Part shown: in pieces, positions 37,792-50,535 of the stretch
How positions within the stretch are numbered: the first letter of the stretch is position 1
Layout of the letters: each line of letters opens with the position of its first letter
Assembly: GCA_032433595.1 (NCBI GenBank)
Contig: JASWJB010000162.1
Span: forward strand, 1 to 64,000
Direction: 5' to 3'
DNA: 64,000 nucleotides
Source of the DNA: Conoideocrella luteorostrata
Taxonomy: Eukaryota > Ascomycota > Sordariomycetes > Hypocreales > Clavicipitaceae
Made by a program: the position numbers and the translations under genes
Notes under the pieces: generated by a model
The model's input: only the letters and a program-made list of their open reading frames with translations
What the model was told of the DNA's origin: nothing
Databases searched by the model: none

Positions 37792-40053
37792 TCACCGCTT
37801 GTCAACTGAACGTGAGGCTTCGCCGCCATCTTGATTGTTGGCGGAATTTCTGGTGTTCGTCCCAACGGCTTCGCTAATTTCCACTAAAAGTGTCTTGAGT
37901 TCTTGTATTTCCGAACGTAGCTTTCGAACTTCCAAGGATGCTGGGTCATCTTCCATATTTGGTTTCACTGCATTGCATGTCTTGGTCCAGCCCTCAGTCT
38001 CCATGTCAACTTCATCTTCCATTTGTTCCCATTCTTCAACTACATCGTCATCTTCCTCCCCTCTCGACCTATTACGTCGGACCCGGTGTGCAGTTCGTGT
38101 TTCAAAATAGGCGGATACAAACAGCAGAGGTGAATATATGACGGCCATTATGTAGTCGTTGATAACTTCATAAACATGCTTTGGCATCCACCACTCGAAC
38201 AAAGCAGAGATCAAGATTTCTATGAGGTTGAACGGCGCAATGTACACATTCTCATCTGGAGCTCGAACAAATTGCATAGTCTTTTGAGAGAAGAGGGCGA
38301 GATATTCGTCGTCAGCATTCTCGTAAATATCTTCATAAGCAGAATTGTAAAGAGCGATAAGAATGTTAAGCAGAATAATCTAGTTGATCAAGATTAGCCA
38401 AGTTCTGTCAAGGTTAATATTGAAGTTAAGTGAGGAAAGTACGTACCATGACTACAAAAGTAAAGCAGTAATATAGAACTATACCCCAAGGAGGACTAAA
38501 TGCTTCGAAACCTTCAAATTCCGGGCTTTGCAAGATAGCTCTCGTCATCGACTCAACAATGAAAATCACATCGTCCGCCACGTTGTCGTCCGTCAAGTCT
38601 AGCCCAATAAAGGCCTGAAGGAAGCCAACGATTATGATAATCAGGAGAGCAAAGAAGATTACTGACTCTTTCATCATAACCTTCAACACAACAAGCATGG
38701 CTCCGAAGAATCTGAAGCTGTCAAGGTACAACATAAGACGACACCAGAACATAGGTGCAACAAATGACAGCATGTTATAACTCAGTTTACTGTAGTGTCC
38801 ACGAAATTCGGATTCTTCAGACGCAGTTAAGCCGATAATCCTGAAGATGAGTGACACCGTGAGGAAGGAATATAAGAGAGCATTGAAGGCGTTCCAGAAA
38901 CCGAGGATATGGTAGCCCGCCTTGTATACCTTCATAATCTCGTCGCAGACATATCCGAGGGTAAACAAGTATAAAGTAATCTCGGCTCCATCTAATTCTC
39001 CACTGGGATTGACAGAGTTGATCGCAGCAGTATAAAGGATGAGGTACACAAGAGAAAGTAACAACTGCGCAGCGTTTTGGTTTCGCGGGGCTCTCATGCG
39101 ATCTGGATCCATATGGGCAAAGAAGTTAGGATTGTCTTTGTCCTTGTAGTCGACAAACACCGAAGGGTCATTTTCGTCCTGAACAAGCCATCCGCGCCAA
39201 AGGTAGCTAATGCACTTCTGATAGCCAGAAGAGCCTATCACTCGGACGGCATGTAAATCAACAGCTTTCTCGATGACGTTCACGGGTGTGGTAGGACAGC
39301 CGCCTGCGACGTAAGCGTATCGACGAAGCAGGACCGAATACAACAAATAATTGATATCCTCCTCAGTTTCGATGCTACGATATGGATTTAGTAGGCTACG
39401 GTGTGAGGACAGTCATGGATGGACCTACAGGGCTTTGGCAATGACACCACATGCTTCAGCTCGCAGCTTATGCAGATCAGAATCCCAAAGCTCAGCGAGA
39501 GCTTCGTGTCGAAACCATCTCTGGTTCACCAGGAGACCATAAACCTGATGGCATGAAGTTAGTTTAGTGAACATATCCGACTCACGAGGTATCAAAACGG
39601 CCAACTCACAACACATCCTCGATGCTCTTGTCCTCCAGCCTCCTTCGCTGCTTGGATGACTTTTTGGGAGATAATGCGACTATGTGGAGCTGTGACGCGA
39701 CTCTCTTCCATTTCGCACGGCACGCATTCTTGAATGAGATAGCGAAGACGAAGGCAGACTTTGGTAACTTCTTGCGCTGAAACGGCCGATCTTATGTGAT
39801 CATGGTTGAATTGAGGAAGTACTGGTAGCATTCGTTGTGTCAGTGAAAATTCATGATTGCAAAACAAGGGCGGAATATTTCTGACAAAACAGTCTCAACC
39901 AGGTTCTGTCATGGAAGACACGAAGTCAGACTTACATGCACTTTCTTCTTCCTGAATCCAGACGCGAGCGCGTGCTCGGTTTCCGCCAGCCCGGCTCCCA
40001 TTGGCGCCTAGGACACGGTCAATGGCTGACCACCTCGATCGGTTGTTAGACAT
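37792..40053 (-). CDS. YVC1: vacuolar TRP-type calcium channel (Yvc1/TRPY1-like)
   Basis: Five exons, 40053-39936, 39821-39610, 39544-39429, 39374-38447 and 38379-37792, give 653 residues (yeast Yvc1 has 675). All four introns (54-114 nt) keep phase. Yvc1 releases Ca2+ from the vacuole under osmotic or mechanical stress. The N-terminal cytosolic part includes ECVPCEMEESRV and AKEAGGQEHRGC, typical of the fungal family. Six hydrophobic segments follow: LLLSLVYLILYTAAI, ITLYLFTLGYVC, LLYSFLTVSLIFRIIGL, MLSFVAPMFWCRLMLYL, FFALLIIIIVGFLQAF and a last one built across intron 4 (YYCFTFVVM joined to IILLNILIALY). The C-terminal tail carries an acidic cluster (GEEDDDVVEEWEQMEDE, about 563 onward), comparable with the Ca2+-sensing acidic stretch of yeast Yvc1, followed by a likely coiled coil. 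The 3' end faces the macrodomain gene, 175 bases away. Confidence 0.9.
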
Positions 40054-42067
40054 GGTGTTGGAGTTGAAAACGCGGAGCTCTCCTTCCACTCAATCGTCGG
40101 AAATCTTAGCGCTTTGTGCGAGACGAGTAGACTGGAGGAAGCATATATGAAAGAATTATAGATATGGAGGTGCAATTCTCTTCCTCGCAAACACAGGTCA
40201 TCCAAGCCTTTCAGTCAACCCTTGGAGGAAATTGACAGGTGAAAGCTGCTGAGGACAAGTGAGGTTTGGTGAAAGCGACCAAGGTTTCTCCCACGGCTGA
40301 AAGCGGCCAACGAGCAATGACGCTCTTGTGGCTGACAGCTACAAACTAGATTATAGAAGTGGCGCACGGTGACAAGAATCAACGGCTTGAAAGTGGGTTG
40401 ATAAAGGCAGCGTCCATGGCGGCTGGGTGGAGCTTTTGGCGCCGCAACCCCGCAAGTTATTCATTTCTTGGTTCACGAAAGACGAACTAGCAATCCATAT
40501 CACTCAGAATGGAGTGACTTCGTTGGTACTACGGAGTACTAGTAGCTTATTTTCTATGTCTTACCCTGCGACCCAAAGAATAGTGTCTATTTCAAACTTC
40601 ATACTTCCTTTGTCGCTCTAATTAGAACGTTGAGATTAGCGGGAAATACACATATAAAAGGGCTTTAGGCTATGTGTCGCTTGAGTAGTCTGCAAATCTG
40701 AGTCGGCTTAGGAGGAATCAGCAATGATCATGTCAGGGAATGAGAGGTTGTGAATTTTCAAATATGGTTGATGACGGCGTACCAAAGTAAAAGATTTGAA
40801 AACTAGAAGAGGCTGCTAACCCTTGTTGTACCCAAGTTCTCCTCACGGCCTGAGAACACAGTTCTTTCCTGCTACTCGTGTTGTGCACGTTGATGCAAAT
40901 TGTAACGCAACTTCTCGTGCCACGTACGTCCGTCGTATCGCGGTGACTATCAAACTCAACACGATCCAGATGTCGGTAACCTCTAGCCATGCGCGTGTGT
41001 AGGACATTATGCGAGGTGCAGGCCAAGCATATTGTTTCACTGCTGGGGCAGCAACCCAGCTGAAGAACCAATGGCGTCCGACGCCAACGCATCAAATACC
41101 TTCGTGATGGTCGAGTATGGTTCGCGACAATGAGAGACCCGCCTCGCGACCCAACCAGCATACAGGTTGGTTTTGGCTGAGGCCGCCGGATAGCCGAGCC
41201 ACGTTATTGATGCCTTGGGCACCTGCATTCCCCTTCAGTGGAATCATTTGTGATTCACTGTCGCTGCTCCATCATTACCTCTGTTGATTCGCTTAATAAA
41301 AACGAGCCTGCGACTGCCTGCTTCTGCCACATGACTACCTGCCTTGGGGTCTATCCAAGTTTAAATAGGAAAGAGCTAGTTACCAGCTGACCTTGATTTT
41401 ACCAAGGGCTGCGCTCAGCAGCAGTCAGCCTTGTGCACTTAATTATTTCGCCTTCATATCACTTTTTGACATCTTATCGTCCCGCCTTACCCAGCATCTC
41501 CATTTTGTGTCACCCACCTCGTCAGTTGCTTGCTGCCTGCAGCTTGCAGTATCTGCCTGACGTTTGCGCACAGTTGCCGTGCAATCCCGCACTCGACCCG
41601 TCTCTGTTGATGATATTTCCACAATTAAGCTACTCATTCACAGCAGTCTTGATTTCCGCCCTTCAAAAACAATCTGTCGACTTTATGGTGCCGTCTATTA
41701 TGAAAGTCTTTATGTTTGGTTTCTTTTAATCAGCATACCACATCGGATATTCAATTCTAGAGGGCTTCACCTTCCATTTGCATTGAATATTTGGCGGAGA
41801 CAACGCTTGTGGTGTATCAGCCAGTCTTTCTGTGATACGCCTCGTTTTTGTCTTTCTTCGCAGTTTTATACGCCAAGAAATCGTACTCAAAGTTGAGGGA
41901 AGCCTCATGCCAGCGAAGGCCACTGATGCGGGATTCGTTGCTAACCCTTCGCTTTTGCAGGCTCTCCTGAACTAATCCTTGGATCTTGGAGGCCCTCAAA
42001 TTTGTCTTTGATGCTTTCAAGCAACGCCATCTCGCCACAAACAATTCAAGGTCATTAAGAACAGATT
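40054..42067. other. 2-kb divergent intergenic region
   Basis: Upstream regions of the TRP channel and the AAA ATPase. No gene supported. One TACGGAGTA word lies at about 40530. Confidence 0.5.
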
Positions 42068-45000
42068 ATGGAGTCCTCCCCAGCCGATGCCATCGTAAGC
42101 GAGAAGCAAATAGAGCCCAGTGATGCGTTTTCTCCCACGGCGAAGAAAAATTCGGCACCCTCAACAAAGAAAGCATCAAAGTCTGTATCCAAGAAGCCGT
42201 CAGAAAATCCCAAGCGAAGCTTAGCAAAGCAAACTCGAGACCGTGCATCCAAGAAATTGTCCAAGTCAAAAAAAAACAGGAAGTACAAAAAGCCTGGCAA
42301 GCCTCGTGGATTTAGAAATGACGAAGATTTCTCATCATCCGATACAGAGGTCGATTCTCACAGTAACACGGCCGATGGCTCTTCGACTGAATCGAGCAGC
42401 AACTCAACTATATCTACATCGGATGATGAGGAACATGACCATGGAAGACATAATTCCCGACAAAACAGAGATACCTCTCGGGGTGCGAATACAGGTGAAG
42501 ACCAAGATAAGTTAGGTCGCAGAACCGACAGCGCGATGTTATCTGGTCAAGTGATGGATCTTCTGCGGGCGAGTTGTAACGATGTGGCCGTTCAGCGAGA
42601 TCTGGGTGAAGCATTTGCACAGTTGGAAATGCGCTGTAAAAGACTACAATTCCAATTAGACAACATCAATGGCTTCCAAACAGCACCGAACATGGCATTC
42701 GAATCTCAGTTACAGTCGCGAATGGGCACGTACAGAAACATGTTCGCACCTGCTGAGTTAACACAAAACGGGTTTCCGAACAGCAATCAAGCCACTTACG
42801 TGCTTCCGAATTCAGTCTTTCCGACTTACAAGCCCCCAGATCAGCTGCATATGAGAGATTACGCACCTCATTCCGGCGGCCTAGTAAACGCGACCGGCTC
42901 TCAAATCAATGCGTCGAGCAACGCTGACCCTCTTCAATCTAGCGGTAAAGTCTCTAGGAAGAAAGGAATGAATTACAAGCGTATCGATTCCGTCTGGGAT
43001 AGAAAGCTTTATAGATTCAAAATCCAAGATACGGCCAGAGTGACCACGGACTCCAAGTACGACGAGTACTTATTCCACGTCAGGAGAACATTTGATACCG
43101 ACGGAAAGTATAAAGCCACTTTTGTCGATATCAAAAGCAAGCTACTGCAGGAGTGCCTACAGGATGTCGTAGGCAATGTTGGAGGAGTGAATCTCGTTGA
43201 TGAAACACCAAAGCTGGACCCAAATCTGCTATTCCTGTAAGATATAGAACTTTTCAGTTCTTGATTTATATAATACAGCATCATTCTGACACAACCTATA
43301 GATACTTGGAGGATTTCCAGTCACACTTGAAAAAACTGAAAGAGGTTGAGCCGGCTGGTAAGCGCGACCGAGAAAGGCGGAAAAACCAGCTGCGACTTGA
43401 CAACAAGCGACAGCAGCTTAAAGTTCTTATTAAATACTTGGATAAAGACTATGCCAAAGTCAAGGAAAGTCTGTATCCGATGCTGGACAGTGGAATCATC
43501 ACTTTCGATTGTCTCTGGGCATTATGGAAGCCAAACACACTTGTTTACTCTACGACCTACGGCAGTGCCGAAGACCCAAGACTTTTTAAAGTCAACATGG
43601 CAGTGCAGCATACTTCTGTGCTTAAGGGCACCTCTTATATTGTGGACGGAAAATATCTTGAATTCGATGGAAAACAATTTGGTCACGGATTTGTGGTGGA
43701 AGAAATCCCAGAGTTTCAAGGGACTCGCAAAATAAACAGTCTGCCCTTCTACCCGCTGGAATATCACTCTGGGGAATCCAAGCTGCGTCAGATGTTGATT
43801 GAGCGAGGCAAGAAATTTGTATCTCTCAACAGAGCACATTACAAGGCGTACTCAGGAGTTGCTTACATGAAAGGGAAAAAGGGTTCGGTTACCAAATTTC
43901 ACCTTCAACCAAGCCGCATCATGATAGACCCCGCCATCTTCAGGCGGATAAATCCGAATTATTTCGTCTCTCCTGTACAGCCACAAGACTTTGACGCACT
44001 TTCAGAATCAGGCATGTCTGATGACGAGTATGACGCCAAATATTGCTTTTCTTCTGACAATTTCCACGATGGTGTCGATATAGTAACGGTTGATAAGTTG
44101 AAGAATCGCTCGGATTTTGGTTCTTTCATCATGCAAGCACGGCATGCCGAGATGGGAGCAAGGAGCAAGACGACACAGCCACCAAAACTGCGACCATTAC
44201 CAACTACAAGCGATACAGAATCCTGCGACGAAGAAGCCTCTGAAACTCCAAGGAAAGAGTCCTCACGACGGCAACCTCCAGAATTCACCGATGACGACTA
44301 TCTAGTAGCATCTTCAGTGGTCTTGGGCTTTGCCTTCTCCGAGAAATTATGGCTGGAGTTCTCCGTCTCCAGGATTCACGAAATTAAGTGGAACGAAGAT
44401 GCTTGGAATTCATTGGTACTCCCCCTGGAGACAAAGGATCTTCTTCAAGCACTCGTCAAGTCCCGCAAACACAATGTGACCAAGACGACTGACGATTTCA
44501 TACAAGGGAAAGGGAAAGGGCTCGTCAGTAAGTCATGTTTATTGAACTATAGGAGTAATTTAAAAAAAAAGTGTGTACTGATGCAACAACCCAGCGGTGC
44601 TCCATGGGCCACCCGGAACAGGCAAAACACTGACAGCAGAAGGCATCAGTGAATCGTTCCGATGCCCTCTTTACATGGCTTCTGCTGGTGAACTCGGTAC
44701 AGACCCTCGCTTACTAGAGGCAGATTTGCAGAAGATTCTTGAAGTTTGTCATGCATGGGGCGCTATATTACTACTTGACGAGGCCGATGTGTTCCTTGAG
44801 AAGCGAAATATACAGGATATACACCGCAATGCACTGGTCAGTATCTTCCTACGTCAGTTGGAATATTTCCAAGGAATTATGTTCCTTACTACAAACCGCG
44901 TAGAGGTAAGATTTAGTGCTTTAGATATGTTTGTTAGTCTCAAATGAGAGATTCCCCACTAATAATAGATGGTAGACCTTTGACGAGGCATTTCAGTCAC

Positions 45001-45323
45001 GGATCCATATTGCTCTGAGATACGAGGGGCTTGATGCTAAAGCCAAGAAGACAATTTTTAAACTTTTCATCGACAGGGTCAAGGCACACGGCAAATTGAC
45101 GGTAGACACGTTTACGGACGATGATCTCAATAAGCTCGCCAAACACGAGCTCAACGGGCGAGAGATAAAAAATGTGATAGGATCCGCCCAAGACTTGGCT
45201 TTAAATAAGAGTGATTCACTCGCCATGCGACATGTTCAGCAGGTGCTGGACATCCACGTAAAATTTGGACGAGACTTACGAGGCGGCACTGGTTACGAAG
45301 ATGCGATGAGGAACTACTGTTAA
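42068..45323 (+). CDS. AAA ATPase with long low-complexity N-terminal region
   Basis: Four exons, 42068-43236, 43302-44527, 44595-44905 and 44976-45323, give 1017 residues; introns are 65-70 nt and all keep phase. Residues 1-140 are Lys/Ser-rich and probably disordered (KKASKSVSKKPSENPKR). A central folded region, partly all-beta in appearance, follows (KPNTLVYSTTYGSAEDPRLF, then RAHYKAYSGVAYMKGKK), as in the large filamentous-fungal group annotated with DUF7025. The C-terminal AAA module has Walker A GPPGTGKT (803-810), Walker B ILLLDEADVFLE and sensor-1 MFLTTNRVE, followed by a lid with NGREIKNVI. The family looks related to Bcs1/proteasomal AAA proteins, but no function is established that I know of. 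Substrate and location are unknown. An acidic/Ser linker (SDTESCDEEASETP) precedes the ATPase. Confidence 0.85.
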
Positions 45324-47768
45324 GTGGTCCAGAACTCCGACCACAAAGCACCCATCTTGGCCTACAGAATCCCAGTGGTGAGTGTTTCGAGGTGTATGGT
45401 GACGAAGAAGTCTAAGATTGGTATGATGCAGATTTGATGGAGAGGGTATTCGGGAATAGGATTGCCGTGATTTATACGGAAGAAGAAAGCGATACGTAAA
45501 ACAGAAGCGGATTATTTGTACGTAAACTAGTTTCTATCACTGATTTGCAAATTGAGCCGTCTGGCACTACGTAAGAAGATGGGGAACACGGTAATTCCAC
45601 TAGATGCTCGAACCGAGTGACGAAGGCTCAATTGTACAGCAGTGACAGCTGACATGTGAGGATTACAATCACAGCAAGCTTTACAAGCACATCATAGCTG
45701 TTTCGCTGTCCCATCACGCCTAACTAGGCTTTTTTCCCGGTATGTTTGTCCCTAACCATGGGACGTTGGTCTGTGAATAGTTAGGCATTGGTGGTTTTCC
45801 ACATGATGATTCTCGACACCGCCAGCATCTGTTGTGGCATGTGAAGGATGTTATAGCTTACATGAGGACCTATGTACACGTATCAGTTCTGGGCGACTGT
45901 CTTAGTCAAGTTGCCACTGTCAAGTATCCGTTCCTTGAGGTTGTTGTTGCTGCGCCCGGCAGCAAATCGAGGAAAATTACCAAACTGGCGGGACTCTTTC
46001 GTCAGTCAAGCCTTCTTCACTTCCCGCTCTCTCCGAAACAGCGGGTGCACGGCAGCCCGGCAGGCCAAGGTCATGCTTGTCATGACCTAGGTTGGCGTGG
46101 ACAGAATCGTGAAACACTAGCACGATAAGGGCTGGCGTGGCGTATTGTGACTATGGAGTACGAAATAACTTGCTAACTACATAGGAGAACAATTGGGACA
46201 ATGGAGGCTGATGTTCGAGTTGGTGAATTCGGCAGTGTGCACTTGTATTTCATGGACTTGGATCTCGTCAAGTTTCTTTACCACCATCCCCTCCGCCCAT
46301 TTTTAGCTAAGTAGCTTGGCCTGGAGACGATAGGTAAAGCCTCCGTCTTGTATTTTCGTACCACTATCCGCGCATATCCTTTCCTAAAGAACGACTGTTT
46401 TAGGACAATCCTTAGCTGCATGACTGAGAGCTGGACACGAATACACATTCATGCAGTCTTGACCAATAAAAAAAACTCCACCCAAAAAAAAAAAACCGGG
46501 AAACAAGAAAAGAAACTTGGTCACGTCGCTGGTTGCGTATACGACAAAAATTGAGCAGCGTTGGTTGTGGGGTTTGACCAAGATCAATTCAATGATTTGT
46601 TGACCATGTCCAAATTGAAGGCTCCTTAAGCGCTACGAAATCCATTGGGAGAACATTGGCGATGCATTTCGAACAGAGCTTGTACTTGGGTCGATGGAGA
46701 GAGCAAGTGGCTTTCTGCCGTCGTCCAAGGCTTTGTACTAGTAATAAGGGAACAACGGAATATTTACTCCCTAGTTATGGTGTAGTCTGTAGTTACTCCA
46801 AAGTGGCAGACACAGCCGCATATGCCCTACCTAGAGTGTCAGTCACAAGATTACTATTGGCCGTCCATGGGCAACAAGGCAGCAATTGTTCGGGGCTGGT
46901 GGCCGAGACATTGGACAAAGAGTGTAAGGAGTATTCCCATTCATGTCGCAGGAATTCAGGCAAGAAGAGCGGGTTTTAATCTGGGCACAAATCTGCCGAC
47001 TCATGCCCGAACATCTAAGATTAGTAAGGGGGAAACAACGTGGCTGTCTGTCTCGTGGAAACGAGATGAGCTTCATCAAGGTGATGGATATGTCTTCCTC
47101 TGGCGCTCATTTTAGAAAGACGATACAGAAATACGAAGCCACAATAGCAGGGCACATATCCGGCATCAGACTCTAATAGGGTGAAGGCCCTCAAGTATCC
47201 AACCTAAAGCAGACAGGCAATTCAAGGAGTACGGATGGCGGTGTTGGATGGTGGCCTCAAAGTGATCGAAGGAAATGTTTGTTTCCCTGCCACTGACCGA
47301 CATTCGTGCCCGGCATCTGCTGGCAGTCGAGATGAATGCCCGTAGGTATTTGTTTTTCATTCCAGTGCCCCTGAACCTCGGCCGTTTTTTTGCGGCCGCG
47401 CCCACCGTACAGTTCACCCAGCAGGATGTACTGGTACGAAATACAAGCCCCACTTTCACGCACGTGTACGATATTATTATTATTATTTTGTGACACGCAT
47501 TCGGAGCATTATATTACTCATGAGAGCGAACAGAAGCAAAAAGGGTGCTGGCTCTACATCCGGGATGCGTTGATGGACATCCGCGCGATGATCGTGCGAT
47601 TCAGGTCGTAATATGTAGTACATTGCAAATCGAAGACGGTCTCTATATTTGGGAAGCAAGCTCCGTATCGCGGCCAAGATGTCGAAACAAATTGGTGGAT
47701 CTGTACTCCGTAATGGAGATTGTTTCTGCCGAGCCTGCCTCGATGTGTTTTTTTTTAAGGCTCATCCC

Positions 47769-47799
47769 TTTGACTGCGGTAAGGCCTCAGTCATGTCAC
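47769..47799. repeat. 31-bp inverted repeat, left arm
   Basis: TTTGACTGCGGTAAGGCCTC followed by AG(T/G)CATGTCAC occurs here and, inverted with one mismatch, at 48282-48312. The right arm is preceded by a small internal duplication (CCTTTGACCTTTGAC). The 480 bp between the arms contain no convincing gene. Origin unknown. Confidence 0.6.
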
Positions 47800-48281
47800 G
47801 AAGAGCGATGTGGACCAATCAGGACCTAGAGCAATGGGAGGCACTTCTATTTATGTGGGAATCTCACTGTGATAGAAGTCACAGCAATTTCCGTATCTAC
47901 AAAGGCGTACATCGCACACACTACAGCCATAACGGGATTTCCGCCATTTCCGGCCTATTTCTTAACTAACTAGCTGAACAGGTACGAATTGTTAGAAGCT
48001 GTTGAATTTGAGGCTCTCGAAGCTGCACCTTGAAGGGCTCAAAACCCTCGCCGCCGCGCACGGGGTCGTAGTAGGTCAATAGGTGCCTAGGTTAGCAGTC
48101 CGCTCCTGCACATAATGATCTAGTTTAACGCGAATCTCTTCATTGTCGACGGGAATAATGTCACTATTGCCCTCTAAGTTAGTCATCCTGCAAGCTTATA
48201 GGGAATTCAATAGGGGCAGCTGGCAAATGCATTGTGGGTGACTTGAGATACCTTGCATGTATCCCTTATGAAGTGGGTCTG

Positions 48282-48312
48282 GTGACATGCCTGAGGCCTT
48301 ACCGCAGTCAAA
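48282..48312. repeat. 31-bp inverted repeat, right arm
   Basis: Reverse complement of 47769-47799 with one mismatch. Adjacent TACTCCGTA words flank both arms at similar but not identical distances. Confidence 0.6.
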
Positions 48313-50535
48313 GGTCAAAGGGATATACTCCGTAAATACCGCCTGCATTAGAAATGGCTGCGAGTCCCCACCCAACAACCAGATACAGGTTATGGAGCGC
48401 TGGTACTCCGTAGTTATAGTAGGCCCGGTGGCAACATTGATGAGGAAATCGCGGACGAAAAGGCCTCACACCAACTGAAATTTTACAAGGCTTTACGCGG
48501 TGTACAATGTAAGAGGCCAGGATTGGGTCGATCAACGCGGTCCGCGTGGATAACAGCTGCGTGGCACAGTAGACTGACCCAACCGACCGTTCGACTAACT
48601 AACTGGCTCACGCGTCCACATCCAAAGTCTGATTCATTTCCAACTTTCTTGGTTACTCGCCCGTAGGCGCTGATGCGGGTACACGGGTGCTACTAGTAGC
48701 ACTAAGAATGGTGTACGGACTGGTTTGACTACGCTGGACTGTTACACCGAGTGACCGAATGCTTTTGAAGCGGATGGTTGCCTTCCGTGGAGAAGTTCGT
48801 GGAGACGATGGATGAATCTCGTCAGGCTGGTAGAAGTAAACAAATGAAGAAAACATTGAGCCAAGACGGATCATCAATGGCATTGCCTGTACTTCGTACG
48901 AAGTAGTTGGATCGTGACTTGTGGTGGCCTGCCAGAGAGCCCAGAGAGTAGCACTGTGTAGCTATTCGCCGCCCATGTACTCCGTACTCCGTACGGAGTA
49001 TGCTTTCCCCAAATGTACGCGTTAGTTGACGGGTCGTCCAAAGTTTTTTTGCGCTGCCTACATGGATTAAAGTGCATAGAATACTTGGCCCTCGATCTGT
49101 GGCTTTCGTTGTAATTACGTGGCACGGAGAGTATTTGAAGGATATTGGGCCAAAATATGACTGTGACCGTCTTCACTGGCTAGGTGAGCACTCATGTGCC
49201 ATAATTTGAGGCAAAACAGTCAAGTCAAGCGACAGTGATGGGCAGAGAGCCCTCCAATAAAGGTACGGAGTAGAAGCTGGTTAATATCGGACAAACGACG
49301 GAGTACTCCGTACTGTCAGTTACGAAACAAATGTGCCTGCAAGTGCAACACTGCGACCAACCACCTGCATCTGTGTACGGAGTAGGGTGAGGTTGCTTAG
49401 GGTCGAAAAGGTGCGGCACGCTGCACGGTCCCTTTTGAGGCCTAGGAACTTTTCAAGCGCACCTAGGTACTACATACCTTGATCTCTGAGTGCCCAGTGC
49501 TCTTACGCTCTGCCGCAAGAATTGGCGACAACTCTGTTACTAACATGTAGGAGATCTTGCTTGTAAGCTGCGACCCAGATTATTGCTCTTTGCGGAGCTA
49601 AACTTGTAGGTAATTAGATGATTGACGAAAATGGAGGATACGAACGGAAACTGCATAAAGAGAGCTGCGTCAGATCCTATAGTTCGTTGCCACGACGCAT
49701 CATCATGCTGTACAGCCCTCGGGCTAGTGACCATTCCTGAGGTATCCAGCTACGTGTTTAAGATTCTGGCTGGTGCAGACCTTTCTTGTCGTGAAAGTAC
49801 GGAGTACCAGTACAGGTACTCCGTAGTCAGGCACAATTAAACGCAACAGTTCAATTCAGCCAATCAGCGCTGGCTTGTACCTGGCCTTCTCGACATGGTA
49901 GTGAGAGCTATGCGTCTCATTCCCACTCTTCATTGGCTGCACTAGAGACCTCCTTGTGACACTAAGTCCTAGCTACTGGGCTTTAGCGTATATCCGGGGA
50001 TGCCCACACCCCCGTCCCATCTTACTCATGCAACTCCCTTCCTGATTTGGCTCCAAAGGGTCAACCCCCCGACTTCCTTGAGAAATGCCTTGGGTCAATT
50101 GGACTTCTGCCTACGAGTATGGGGGTGTGATAGATGGTGTAGCCCCCCCCCCCTCCTGCCGGCCTTGATAATGGTTCATTTCCTCTTCGCGCTCCTTTAA
50201 ATGACCCATTCCCTTCCGCTGTTCTCCTCTTCACAACCCTTTAACAAAGCTTCCCAGCCCTTCTTTGCTTTTCAAGTCATTCCTTACGACCGGTGCCTCA
50301 GCTTTCGTCGGCTCACACTCTTTTTCAACTCTTGTTCTCTTTGGATCCGTCCGTCAGCAGAGAACTACCACTCTCCTTCGATATTCCGTTGCCGTTGCCG
50401 GCATCTTTTGGTTCCGCAAAAAGCGTCTCTAGGTATTCTGTGAATACCCTATCTCTCGATACGAGGACGATTGACTCGGACTCCCTTCAGAATTGAATTT
50501 AAAACCACCAGCACAAACAAAATCAACATTTCAAA

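Larger units (their letters stand above)
45324..50535. other. 5.2-kb gene-poor region
   Basis: No gene supported. It holds many TACTCCGTA/TACGGAGTA words (about 47703, 48326, 48404, 48977, 49262, 49300, 49375, 49800, 49819) and an inverted pair of 31-bp repeats (47769-47799 and 48282-48312). An 11-C run lies near 50143-50153. The last 300 bases are pyrimidine-rich and probably hold the promoter and leader of the Asp f 4-like gene. Confidence 0.5.
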
